Source of the DNA: Micromonospora_G sp044901685
GTDB taxonomy: Bacteria; Actinomycetota; Actinomycetes; Mycobacteriales; Micromonosporaceae
Reading direction: 5' to 3'
Length of the DNA stretch: 64,000 bases
Assembly: GCF_044901685.1 (NCBI RefSeq)
Contig: NZ_JBJDPS010000019.1
Coordinates: forward strand, 54,879 to 118,878
The translations under genes were made by a program, and so were the position numbers. Shown here in pieces: positions 8,917 through 17,070 of the stretch (its first letter is position 1; each line of letters starts with the position of its first letter). The notes beneath the pieces are model-generated. The model ran no database searches. It was given only the letters and a program-made list of their open reading frames with translations, and was not told the origin of the DNA.

Positions 8917-9429
8917 ATGGAACTGGTCGAAATCGAGGACGGGATGGCGCAGCTTGACGTGCTCTTCGCCCCGGCCGCCCGCGCCCCGGTGGACACCTCC
9001 GACCCCGACTGGGTCGAGAAGCTGGCGGCGGCGTTCGCCACACCACCGATGGACAAACTCGGCGTACGGCATCGATGTGAAACGCTACTCCGCGCGATCG
9101 TCGACCGCTACGCGGCGGATGACCAGTCGACCCGCGCGAGCATCCGCTCCCTGTTCGACCGGTACCCGTCGTTCCGCTGGGCCGCGCACCTGCCGCACGA
9201 GTGGCATACGGTCGCCGACTTCCGTGCCCGGCTGATTCTGCTCTCCGCGCGCGACCAGGGCGCCGACACCCGCGACGAGATCCTGACCCTCCAGGCGCTC
9301 TGCGACCAGGCCAGGCGACTGCGCCTCGACACCGCCCCCATCCTCTCCGAGGTCGCCGCCCTCTCCAGCGACACCGACCGGTACGGCATGGGCTCCACCA
9401 GGGACATCATCCTCAGGTACGCCCACTGA
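8917..9429 (+). CDS. Hypothetical protein, 170 aa
   Basis: A soluble, mostly helical protein without signal peptide or membrane segment. I do not recognise the family. The middle contains FDRYPSFRWAAHLPHEWHT with several aromatic and His residues, and the C-terminus ends DIILRYAH. The ATG has a GGAG nine bases upstream and coding character runs through the whole frame, so the gene is very likely real. It is transcribed divergently from the ABC exporter operon from a shared AT-rich intergenic region, which could mean a regulatory link, but no DNA-binding motif is visible. Confidence 0.7.
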   Translation: MELVEIEDGMAQLDVLFAPAARAPVDTSDPDWVEKLAAAFATPPMDKLGVRHRCETLLRAIVDRYAADDQSTRASIRSLFDRYPSFRWAAHLPHEWHTVADFRARLILLSARDQGADTRDEILTLQALCDQARRLRLDTAPILSEVAALSSDTDRYGMGSTRDIILRYAH

Positions 9430-9673
9430 CCGGGCATGACACCGCAGCCGGGCTTCGGGCGACGGCAACGTGTCGAACCTCCGGTCATCGAAGGCGTGGA
9501 CACGCCGCGGACGTGATCCGTGACGGTCTCCACCGGGTGGGTGTTGTCCGGCCCGGTTGGTCCTGGGTGGACACTGCGGGACCACGCTTGCTCGGTGCGC
9601 CCTCACCGCGTCTTTCGAGGTCGGGCAATTCGCTGTTACCGGTGACCCTCGCTCGGCTCTCAAGGAGGAGACG

Positions 9674-10201
9674 CTAGTCGGCGCCATCAGGTTGTTGTGG
9701 GAGTGGTGAACGTTCCGGTGTAGCTGCTTGATTCATCGATGAAATATCCCGGCCTGACCTCCTTCCGGCTACTTCGCCGCTAACCAGCTTGGTCACTCTG
9801 TTGGTTCGCCGGCTGGTGTTGAGGAATGCGGTTGTCAAGCTAATCAAGGTTACTAGGGTGATAATGATCGGAATCATTTCGGCGACGTGGCCGCCGGCGA
9901 TCAGATTCTGAATACCGTCCAGCGTGTCGTAGAGATAGAACGGCAAGTTTGCGATCATCGTAATCACGAGAACATAGGTCAGGAGCCGGACGATATTTCG
10001 ATACACGTAGCTGAGATATCTCGCCTCGCTGGTTCGTAGATCGGAGGCGAAGGCCTCGTCGGCCTCTCTTTCTCTGTCGCGCGCTGTCCGTGCGCGAGCG
10101 CTCCGGCCTGCAAACCATTGCTGAACACGAGGGGTGAGGATGTTGGTCAGGATCCCAATGGGGAGTGCTAATAGTAGTCCCAGCCAAAATCCGCTGTCCA
10201 T
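9674..10201 (-). CDS. Hypothetical membrane protein, low-GC, 175 aa
   Basis: An N-terminal hydrophobic segment (about 3-25), a charged helical stretch rich in Arg and Glu (residues 30-60, possible coiled coil), two further hydrophobic segments (about 73-95 and 105-128) and a polar C-terminal tail. I do not recognise the family. Codon use differs sharply from the neighbours: many AT-ending codons and runs such as ATAATGATCGG, so the gene looks recently acquired. It stands alone, with about 240 bp of non-coding DNA downstream and 200 bp upstream. Candidates would be single-gene defence or phage-interaction membrane proteins, but that is speculation. Confidence 0.65.
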   Translation of the reverse strand: MDSGFWLGLLLALPIGILTNILTPRVQQWFAGRSARARTARDREREADEAFASDLRTSEARYLSYVYRNIVRLLTYVLVITMIANLPFYLYDTLDGIQNLIAGGHVAEMIPIIITLVTLISLTTAFLNTSRRTNRVTKLVSGEVAGRRSGRDISSMNQAATPERSPLPQQPDGAD

Positions 10202-10404
10202 GACTCTCCCACCGTAGAGGCCCGCGATGAACCTAGTACAGGGTCGGAATCTTTGCCATCGTCGATCGGCTTGAAACCTTCTGATACCAGTGACCGCCGG
10301 TACGGCGTCGGGCGCGCTCGATCTGACCCCCCGGCTTCAGGGCGGCCTCGAACGACAGCTAATGGGGCTGCGGAGGCGTGCTGGCCCCGGTAGCGTCGGT
10401 CAGC

Positions 10405-10920
10405 ATGTCGTCACCTGCGCGTATCCGTCCCCCGTTCGTGGCCGACGAGCGAACACAGCTCCTCGGCTGGTACGACATGCAGCGCGCGATCGTGCACTTC
10501 AAGTGCGAGGGGCTCTCCGAAGAGGACGCCCACCGGTCGCTGATCCCCACCTCGCCGCTGATGACCATGGCGGGCATCGTCTCCCACCTGCGCTGGGTCG
10601 AGCACACCTGGTTCGAGGTGCTGTTCCTCGGTCGTCCGGCCGTCGGGCCGGCGTTCCAGGACGAGCCCGACGACGCCGAGATGAGGGTCGAGGGGATTCC
10701 GCTCGCTCAGCTCCTCGCCGACTACGAGCGGCAGTGCACGATCTCGAACGAGATCATCGCGAACCATTCGCTGGACCAGGTCGGCCGGCACCCGGACTAC
10801 AGATCGGCCGCCGCGACCCTGCGTTGGATGGTGATCCACATGGTCGAGGAGACCGCCCGGCATGCCGGACACATGGACACCATCCGGGAACTGCTCGACG
10901 GCGAGACCGGCTACTACTGA
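10405..10920 (+). CDS. DinB / DUF664 family protein (mycothiol-dependent type)
   Basis: A 171-residue four-helix bundle protein of the DUF664/DinB superfamily. The conserved opening RPPFVADERTQLLGWYDMQR, the metal-site pattern MTMAGIVSHLRWVEHTWF with a conserved His, and the C-terminal HMVEETARHAGHMDTIRE with two further His residues form the metal triad. Relatives act as mycothiol- or bacillithiol-dependent transferases, which suits an actinomycete. I prefer the ATG at 10405, which fits the usual length; a GTG at 10378 is in frame. It is a single-gene unit upstream of and convergent with the sugar transport operon. Confidence 0.82.
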   Translation: MSSPARIRPPFVADERTQLLGWYDMQRAIVHFKCEGLSEEDAHRSLIPTSPLMTMAGIVSHLRWVEHTWFEVLFLGRPAVGPAFQDEPDDAEMRVEGIPLAQLLADYERQCTISNEIIANHSLDQVGRHPDYRSAAATLRWMVIHMVEETARHAGHMDTIRELLDGETGYY

Positions 10921-11009
10921 GCCGTGGGAGTCGTGATTCACGCGCTCCAAGCTGTCGAGAGCGTGGCGCTGACGACAGCTCAGAGCGCGTGGATCAAGAT
11001 GAGGCGATT

Positions 11010-11852
11010 TCAGCCCTTGAGGCCGGTGTGGGCGAGGCCCTCGATGAACTGGCGTTGGGCGAGCACGAAGACGAGTAGGACCGGGAGCGCGGTCATCGAC
11101 GCCGCCGAGAGCTGTACGTCCCACATCGGTCCGCCGTACGCGTCGACGAACTGGGTCAACGCCTGGGGCAGGGTGAACTTCTCCGGGGTGGAGAGGAAGA
11201 CGATCGGCTCCAGGTAGAGGTTCCAACTGTGCAGGAAGGTGAAGATCGCCACCGCACCGAGGGCGGGACGGGCCAGCGGCAGCGCGATCCGCCAGAAGGT
11301 GGCGAGCCGGCCGAGCCCGTCGACCCGGGCCGCCTCCTCCAACTCGGCCGGCAGGGTGATGAAGAACTGCCGCATGATGAAGGTCGCCAGCACGCTCGGC
11401 GCGCCGAGCATCGGCACCAGGATCAGTGGCCAGTGGGTGTCGACCAGGCCGACCGAATTGAACATCTGGAACAGCGGCACGATCGTCACCTCGCTCGGGA
11501 TGAGCAGGCCGACCAGCACCACCACGAAGAGCACCTGCTGACCCCGGAACCTGATCCGGGCGAACGCGTACCCGGCGAGCGCGGAGACCGCCAGCGTGCC
11601 GACCGTGACCACCAGTGCGATGTACGCGCTGTTCAGGTACTGCCGCGCGAACGGTTGCAACTCGAACACCCGCTGGTACGCCGAGAAGCTGAAGTCCGTC
11701 GGGATCAGCGACGGCGGGAAGGCGAAAATGTCGGCGACCGGCTTGAACGACGAGGTGACCATCCACCAGGTCGGGAAGACAAACGGCACGGCGAGCAGGC
11801 AGATGACACCGTAGAGCGCCACCCTGGCCCGCAGCGGGAGCCTACTGTTCAT
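11010..11852 (-). CDS. Carbohydrate ABC transporter permease, MalG/ThuG-like
   Basis: A 280-residue inner-membrane permease with six helices. The EAA loop reads EEAARVDGLGRLATFWRIALPL, the contact point for the ATPase, and the periplasmic P2-like segment and C-terminal FIEGLAHTGLKG match CUT1 sugar permeases. It overlaps the upstream MalF-like permease by 11 bp and ends the operon LacI-oxidoreductase-SBP-permease-permease. No ATPase gene is present, so a shared MsiK-type ATPase encoded elsewhere is the likely partner. Substrate is unknown; an oligosaccharide is expected from the CUT1 type. Confidence 0.9.
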   Translation of the reverse strand: MNSRLPLRARVALYGVICLLAVPFVFPTWWMVTSSFKPVADIFAFPPSLIPTDFSFSAYQRVFELQPFARQYLNSAYIALVVTVGTLAVSALAGYAFARIRFRGQQVLFVVVLVGLLIPSEVTIVPLFQMFNSVGLVDTHWPLILVPMLGAPSVLATFIMRQFFITLPAELEEAARVDGLGRLATFWRIALPLARPALGAVAIFTFLHSWNLYLEPIVFLSTPEKFTLPQALTQFVDAYGGPMWDVQLSAASMTALPVLLVFVLAQRQFIEGLAHTGLKG

Positions 11853-12807
11853 GGAAGACCCACCTCCTGCGCATCCGCCACTGCACGACGGTGAGCGCCA
11901 ACACGATCAGGAACAGCAGCACCGACAGGGTCGAGCCGTAGCCGAACTGGTGGAACTGGAACGCCTGCTGGTAGAGGTAGTAGACGAGCACGGTGGTCGA
12001 GGTTCCCGGCCCGCCCTGCGTCAGCACGGCGATCTGGGCGAAGACCTGCAACGCGCCCGCCACCGTGATGATCGAGGTGAGCAGGATGGTCGGGCTGATC
12101 AGCGGTACGGTGATCCGCCGGAACTGGGTCCACCGGCTGGCCCCCTCGACCCGCGCCGCCTCGTAGAGCTCGGCCGGCACGCCCTGCAACGCGGCCAGGA
12201 AGAGCACCATGTTGAGGCCGACGTTCTTGACCACCTGCACCACGATCACCGACAGCAGGGCGGTCCACTCGCCGCGCAGCCAGTTGGGGCCGTCGACGCC
12301 GACCGCGCCGGCCACCCCGTTGACCCCGCCGTTGTCCTGCAACAGGAAACCCCACACGATGGTCCAGGCGACGAGCGAGACCACGACCGGGGAGAAGAAC
12401 AGCGTACGGAACACGACCGTGCCACGGAGCTTCTGGTTCAGCAGCACGGCGAGCAGCAGCGCCAGCCCGAGGTTGAGCACGACCAGCCCGACGGAGAAGA
12501 TCGCGGTGGCCCGGAGCACCGACGGCAGGTTCGGGTCGTCGGCGAGCTTGCGGTAGTTCTCCGTACCGACGAAGTCGAACGTGTCGGCGAGCACGTTCCA
12601 CTCGTGCAGGCTGTACCAGACCACCAGCCCGAGCGGCAGCAGCACGAAGAGCACGCTGCCGACGAGCTGCGGGGTCACGAAGAGCAGACCGGCGAGTTGG
12701 TCCCGCCGCCGGGACGTCCACCATCCGGGCCGCGTCGGCGGCCGGGTGTCGCCCGGGGCGGGCCGGGTGTCGGCCCGGCCCGCCACGTCGTCCGTCAGGA
12801 CCGGCAT
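11842..12807 (-). CDS. Carbohydrate ABC transporter permease, MalF/ThuF-like
   Basis: A 321-residue permease with an N-terminal polar stretch of about 35 residues and six membrane helices. The EAA loop is YEAARVEGASRWTQFRRITVPL. The C-terminal block GYGSTLSVLLFLIVLALTVVQWRM is typical of MalF-type partners. The open frame extends upstream, but the ATG at 12807, 10 bp after the binding-protein stop, gives the expected length and a sensible N-terminus. It forms the channel with the downstream MalG-like protein. Confidence 0.9.
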   Translation of the reverse strand: MPVLTDDVAGRADTRPAPGDTRPPTRPGWWTSRRRDQLAGLLFVTPQLVGSVLFVLLPLGLVVWYSLHEWNVLADTFDFVGTENYRKLADDPNLPSVLRATAIFSVGLVVLNLGLALLLAVLLNQKLRGTVVFRTLFFSPVVVSLVAWTIVWGFLLQDNGGVNGVAGAVGVDGPNWLRGEWTALLSVIVVQVVKNVGLNMVLFLAALQGVPAELYEAARVEGASRWTQFRRITVPLISPTILLTSIITVAGALQVFAQIAVLTQGGPGTSTTVLVYYLYQQAFQFHQFGYGSTLSVLLFLIVLALTVVQWRMRRRWVFHEQ

Positions 12808-12817
12808 CGGTGATCTC

Positions 12818-14095
12818 CTACTTGCCCAGCAGCGGCTTGATCGCCGAGCAGACCCCGCCGAGCACACCCCGTACGTCCGCGTCGGCCTTCCAGAGCGGGT
12901 CGAGGGCGGCCCGTACGGCCTGGCTCAGCTCGGCCTGCCCGGTGTGGCTCGGCTTGACCACCCCGTTGGCGATGCCGTCGATCACCACCTTCTGCAACTG
13001 CTCCGGCTTGAGCAGCGGGTTCGTCTTGGCCAGCGTCTCGGCGGTGAGCAGCGGGGTACGCGGCGGCGGGAAGAACTGGGCCAGCTTCGCCGAGTTGGTG
13101 GGGTTGGTGAGGAAGGCCAGGAAGTCGGCGGCGGCCTCCGCGTGCTTGCCCTTCTTCAGCACGCCCATGCCGCCCTGCCCGATCACCGAGTAGGCACCCT
13201 TCGGCCCGGCCGGCAGCGGGACCAGGTCCCAGCCGAACGTCTGCTTCTCCAGCAGCGACGCCCGGGAGATCTGGGTGATGGTCATACCGGCCTCACCGGC
13301 GAAGAAGTCGGCGGCGGTGCCCGGTCCGGGCAGCGCCTTGTCGGTGAAGATCGCCTTGTGCAGGAAGGTCATCGCGTCGACCATCTCGGGGGCGTCGAAG
13401 CCGCAGCTCCTACCGTCCGGGCTCCACGCCTGCGCGCCCCAGCCGGTCCAGACCGTGGAGAGGAAGTCCCAGCCCTTGTAGTCGAAGTCGCGTACGACCA
13501 GACCGGCCTTGCCGGTCCTCGCCGCCACGGCGGAGGCGGTGGCGACCGCGTTCTCCCAGTTCCAGGTGCCGGCGGAGATCAGTTCGGCCGGGGTCTTCGC
13601 ACCGGCCGCCCTGACCAGGTCGGTGTTGACGAAGATGCCGAACGGGGAGGTGGAGAAGGGGTAGCCGTAGAGCTTGCCGTCGCGCTGCCAGAGCTTGGTC
13701 GCGGCCGGTGCCAGCTCGTCGAAGTTGTAGCCGTCGGTGCCCTTGAGGGTGTCGTCCAGCGGCACCAGGGCACCCGAGGAGACGAAGTCGGGGGCCGCGT
13801 TCTCCAGCACCCAGGCCAGGTCGGGCGGATTGCCACCGGCGATCTGGGTGGTCAGCGTGGTGGTGTAGCTCTCGAACGGGATCGGGTCGAACGTGATCCC
13901 GGTGATGTTCGGGTGGCTGGCTCGATATTCGGTGGCGATCTCGTCGAGCAGTTTCAGGTGCGCCTCGTTCGCCGACCAGGTGGTCATCCGCAGCGAGACC
14001 GGGCCGTCGGAGCCGCCGCTGTCGCCGCCTCCGCAGGCGCTCAGGCCGAGCAGCGCGGTGAGCGCGACGACGGCCGTCAACCGGTTCTTCATCAA
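12818..14095 (-). CDS. Sugar-binding lipoprotein of an ABC importer
   Basis: A 425-residue extracellular solute-binding protein of the family 1 type. The N-terminus is a lipoprotein signal with the lipobox LSAC, placing the lipidated Cys at residue 21, followed by a Gly/Ser-rich tether. The body shows the expected two-lobe pattern with LRMTTWSANEAHLKLLDEIA at the start, and a Trp-rich ligand-binding middle with STVWTGWGAQAWSP. It lies between the FAD oxidoreductase (10 bp upstream) and the MalF-like permease (10 bp downstream). It supplies substrate specificity for the importer; the ligand is probably an oligosaccharide. Confidence 0.92.
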   Translation of the reverse strand: MMKNRLTAVVALTALLGLSACGGGDSGGSDGPVSLRMTTWSANEAHLKLLDEIATEYRASHPNITGITFDPIPFESYTTTLTTQIAGGNPPDLAWVLENAAPDFVSSGALVPLDDTLKGTDGYNFDELAPAATKLWQRDGKLYGYPFSTSPFGIFVNTDLVRAAGAKTPAELISAGTWNWENAVATASAVAARTGKAGLVVRDFDYKGWDFLSTVWTGWGAQAWSPDGRSCGFDAPEMVDAMTFLHKAIFTDKALPGPGTAADFFAGEAGMTITQISRASLLEKQTFGWDLVPLPAGPKGAYSVIGQGGMGVLKKGKHAEAAADFLAFLTNPTNSAKLAQFFPPPRTPLLTAETLAKTNPLLKPEQLQKVVIDGIANGVVKPSHTGQAELSQAVRAALDPLWKADADVRGVLGGVCSAIKPLLGK

Positions 14096-14105
14096 GGTCC
14101 CTTCC

Positions 14106-15755
14106 TCAGTAGCCGGCGATGTCGGGCCAGCGCAGCTCGACGCCCTCGTCGGCGAGGCGGTTCTGGAAGTCGGCCAGCAGGCCGGGGGTGTAGCGCACCG
14201 CGCGGGGGGTGACCCGCCGGGCCAGGCAGAAGTCCGCGAGCAGTCCGGCGACCTCGCCGACGTTCCACTCCACGGGGTGCAGGCGGTACGAACCGTTGGT
14301 GATGTGCGTGGTGCCGATGTTCTTCCCGGCTGGCAGCAGGTTCTCCACCCGCCGGGGGATGAGCGCGCCGAGCGGGATCTCGAACGGGCAGGAGGCGACG
14401 TCGACGTAGTTGTCCCCGCCGGTCGAGGGGTGCAGGTCGATCCGGTACATGCCGACCCCGACCGAGTCGGCGTAGCTGGCCGCGCCCTTGTCCCCGCGTA
14501 CGTCCAGGGAGAGGTCCTGTTCGACCACGGTGTACTCGGCCCGGATTCGGCGTGCCTCGCGGATGTACGGTGCCTGGGCCAGGCCGCTGTGCGACACGTC
14601 GCCGCCGTTGCTGATGCCGCCGTTGCCGGTGACGTCGCCGCGCAGCCGCAGCCCGGGGAAACCGGTCCCGCCGTCGGCCCGGGGCGCCTCGGTCTGCAAC
14701 CAGTAGAGGACCGAGAGGGAGAGTTCCCGGGCCGCCGCGACGTGCCGTTCCGGGTCCGGTACGTCGATCAGCGGGCTCTCGAAGTAGTCGATCATCGGCC
14801 AGTTGACCAGGCAGATGTCGCTGTCGTACGCACCCGGCCGGAACGAGCGGCGGGCGGCGATCCGGCGGAACGTCCAGAGGTTGCCGTCGCCGGGGCTGAC
14901 CCGCTGGTCGGCCAGGACCAGCCACGGGTCGTCGTCCGGGTTCGGGGTGAAGCTGCGCTCCGAGATCTCCAACGTGCGCGGATTGGGGGAGCGGAACGAC
15001 AGCATCCGGTCTCCCCAGAACGGCGGCTGGTACTCGCGCCAGAAGTCGTACCGGGCCGGGCGGTCGATGGTGTGGTCGCCGTCGACGTGGTCGATCGCGA
15101 AGCAGACCGAGAACGCCTGCATGTTGGTCGGCTGCGCGTCGTCCGGCGCGCTCGGTTCCCCGGTCTCGCCCCGGGACTCGAAGCCGGTGACGTACTCGGT
15201 GCCGGTCAGCGGCAGCAGCTCGCCGGTCTCGGTGGCGTCGAGCACGTACGGCGCGACCACGTGCACCCGTTCGTCGCTGTCCCGGTGGGCGAGGGTCACC
15301 CCGGTCACCCGGTCGCCGTCGGTGTCGGCGGCCACCGCCCGGTACGGCTGGAGCACCCGCAACCGCCCCGCCCCCCGGTACGGCGCGAGCATCGCCTCCA
15401 GCACCGCCACCGCCACCCGGGGCTCGTGGCAGAGCCGGCTGACGTGGCCGGCGCCCGGGTTCAGCGCGACCGAGTGCCGGGCCCGGTCGGTGAGTGGGAA
15501 GTAGCGGCGGTAGTAGTCCCGGATGCCGTCGCGCAGCGCCCGGTAGCTGGCGGTGACGCCGAACTGTTCGACCCAGGAGTGTTCGTCCGGCGGCACCGCC
15601 TGGCTGGTGAGCTGGCCGCCGAGCCAGTCGTACTCCTCGGTCAGCACCACGGATCGGCCGGCTCGCAGCGCGCCCAGCGCGGCGGCGACGCCGCCGAGCC
15701 CGCCGCCGACGACCAGCACCTCGGTCCGCATGTCTGGCAAGATCTGTCCTCTCAT
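14106..15755 (-). CDS. FAD-dependent oxidoreductase (FAD_oxidored type)
   Basis: A 549-residue flavoprotein. The dinucleotide-binding motif VLVVGGGLGGVAAALGALRAG is at about residues 13-33, followed by LTEEYDWLGGQLTSQ. Later VAPYVLDATETGELLPL and a C-terminal IGTTHITNGSYRLHP..WNVGE pattern match the FAD_oxidored (PF12831-like) family. Members sit next to glycoside uptake systems in many genomes; their reactions are mostly unknown but oxidation of a sugar hydroxyl is plausible. The start overlaps the LacI stop as ATGA; an internal ATG eight codons later is possible. It is the second gene of the sugar operon. Confidence 0.85.
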   Translation of the reverse strand: MRGQILPDMRTEVLVVGGGLGGVAAALGALRAGRSVVLTEEYDWLGGQLTSQAVPPDEHSWVEQFGVTASYRALRDGIRDYYRRYFPLTDRARHSVALNPGAGHVSRLCHEPRVAVAVLEAMLAPYRGAGRLRVLQPYRAVAADTDGDRVTGVTLAHRDSDERVHVVAPYVLDATETGELLPLTGTEYVTGFESRGETGEPSAPDDAQPTNMQAFSVCFAIDHVDGDHTIDRPARYDFWREYQPPFWGDRMLSFRSPNPRTLEISERSFTPNPDDDPWLVLADQRVSPGDGNLWTFRRIAARRSFRPGAYDSDICLVNWPMIDYFESPLIDVPDPERHVAAARELSLSVLYWLQTEAPRADGGTGFPGLRLRGDVTGNGGISNGGDVSHSGLAQAPYIREARRIRAEYTVVEQDLSLDVRGDKGAASYADSVGVGMYRIDLHPSTGGDNYVDVASCPFEIPLGALIPRRVENLLPAGKNIGTTHITNGSYRLHPVEWNVGEVAGLLADFCLARRVTPRAVRYTPGLLADFQNRLADEGVELRWPDIAGY

Positions 15756-16795
15756 TCGGGTGTCGCCGGGGGTGCCAGGGTGGCGCCGTCGACCGGCTGG
15801 CAGGGCAGGAGCCGTTGCGGTACGACCTCCGGGCTCTCCTCGATCAGTCCGGTCAGCACCTCGACCGCCTGCCAGCCCATGTCCCGCCGGGGGATTCGGA
15901 ACCCGGTCAGGTCGAGATCGGTGGCCGCCGCCGGTCGGGTCGGGTCGCCGAGCGCCAGCACGGAGAGGTCACCCGGCACGTCCAGCCCACGTTCCCGAGC
16001 CACCTGGGCGATGGCGACGCCGTCGGCGTACTCCTCCACGACGGCGGCGGTGACCCGGGCTTCCAGCAGCGCGTCGAGCAGCTCGGCGGGGGAGCGGTCG
16101 GCGGTCGGTTCGTGCCGTACCCGCAGGTCGGCGCTGTCGAGCGCGGTCCGGTAGCCGCTCATCCGGTCGGCGTGCGACTCCGGGCCGGTGCCCTGGCCGA
16201 GGTAGGCCAGTCTGGTGTGGCCGAGCTCCAGCGCCCGGCGGACCACGGCGGCGGTCGCGGCCGGGTAGTCGGCGCCGACGTACGGCACCGGGCCACCGGC
16301 GTCGTCCCGGCGGCCGACCGAGACGAAGGGTTGTCCCTCGGCGACCAGCCGGGCCAGCTCGTCCGGGTCGAGTGAGCGGCCGAGCAGGACGCAACCGTCG
16401 GCCAGGCGCAGCCGGTTGTCGTCGTGGAAGATGCGGCGGTGGCCGTCGGCGACCGGGGCGCTGGTGAGCAGCAGCAGGTCGCAGCCGAGCTGCTCGGCGC
16501 ACTGCTCGATGCCGACCAGGAACGGGTGGTAGAAGTCGCCGGTGCCGGCGGGGAAGACCGGTTCGTAGGTGAAGACACCGAGGATGCGGTTGTGCCGGGC
16601 GGCCAGCCGGCGGGCCACCGGGTCGGCGACGTAGCCGGTGGTACGGATGGCGTGCAGCACCCGTTCCCGGGTCTCCGGGGCGATCCGCACGCTGCCGTCG
16701 TCCCGGCCGTTGAGCACCAGCGAGACGGTCGCCTGGCTGACGCCGGTCATCCGGGCGATGTCGTGCTGGGTGACTCGCCTACGCGCTCCGGTCAC
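15752..16795 (-). CDS. LacI-family transcriptional regulator
   Basis: A 347-residue repressor-type protein. The N-terminal helix-turn-helix TQHDIARMTGVSQATVSLVLNG and hinge YVADPVARRLAARHNRILGVF are followed by a periplasmic-binding-protein-like effector domain ending in MGWQAVEVLTGLI. The start is the GTG at 16795, needed to keep the full helix-turn-helix. It heads the uptake operon and faces the exported beta-propeller gene. Two near-identical palindromes at 16819-16834 and 16914-16933 in the intergenic region are its probable operators, allowing control of both directions and of its own synthesis. Confidence 0.93.
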   Translation of the reverse strand: MTGARRRVTQHDIARMTGVSQATVSLVLNGRDDGSVRIAPETRERVLHAIRTTGYVADPVARRLAARHNRILGVFTYEPVFPAGTGDFYHPFLVGIEQCAEQLGCDLLLLTSAPVADGHRRIFHDDNRLRLADGCVLLGRSLDPDELARLVAEGQPFVSVGRRDDAGGPVPYVGADYPAATAAVVRRALELGHTRLAYLGQGTGPESHADRMSGYRTALDSADLRVRHEPTADRSPAELLDALLEARVTAAVVEEYADGVAIAQVARERGLDVPGDLSVLALGDPTRPAAATDLDLTGFRIPRRDMGWQAVEVLTGLIEESPEVVPQRLLPCQPVDGATLAPPATPE

Positions 16796-16818
16796 GTTCC
16801 GTGTCCATTCGTTTCTGG

Positions 16819-16834
16819 GCTAATACGCATTAGC
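16819..16834. promoter_or_regulatory. LacI-type operator, proximal to regulator gene
   Basis: GCTAATACGCATTAGC: perfect 6-bp arms GCTAAT / ATTAGC around a 4-bp centre containing CG, the usual layout of LacI-family operators. It lies 24 bp upstream of the regulator start. Confidence 0.75.
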
Positions 16835-16913
16835 TACAACGAGGTGAAATCTTGAGCCTCGTCCGGCGCTCCCGTCAAGACCTGCGGATGAATCCGTTGC
16901 CATCTATCCGGCC

Positions 16914-16933
16914 GTGATAATTCGTATTAGCAC
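16914..16933. promoter_or_regulatory. LacI-type operator, second copy
   Basis: GTGATAATTCGTATTAGCAC: 8-bp arms with one mismatch around TCGT, matching the first operator in the inner TAAT-CG-ATTAGC pattern. Centre-to-centre distance between the two sites is about 97 bp, which would allow looping. Confidence 0.72.
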
Positions 16934-17070
16934 CTTGACGGCGTTGCCGCCCCGGCGCAGACTCATCGACCACGACCTACCGTCCTGGTCGGACGATCAA
17001 CTCACTCAACGTGATGGCGATCCGTCCGCTCCACGATCGACGAGCGTCCCCTCACGATCGGAGCCAACGC

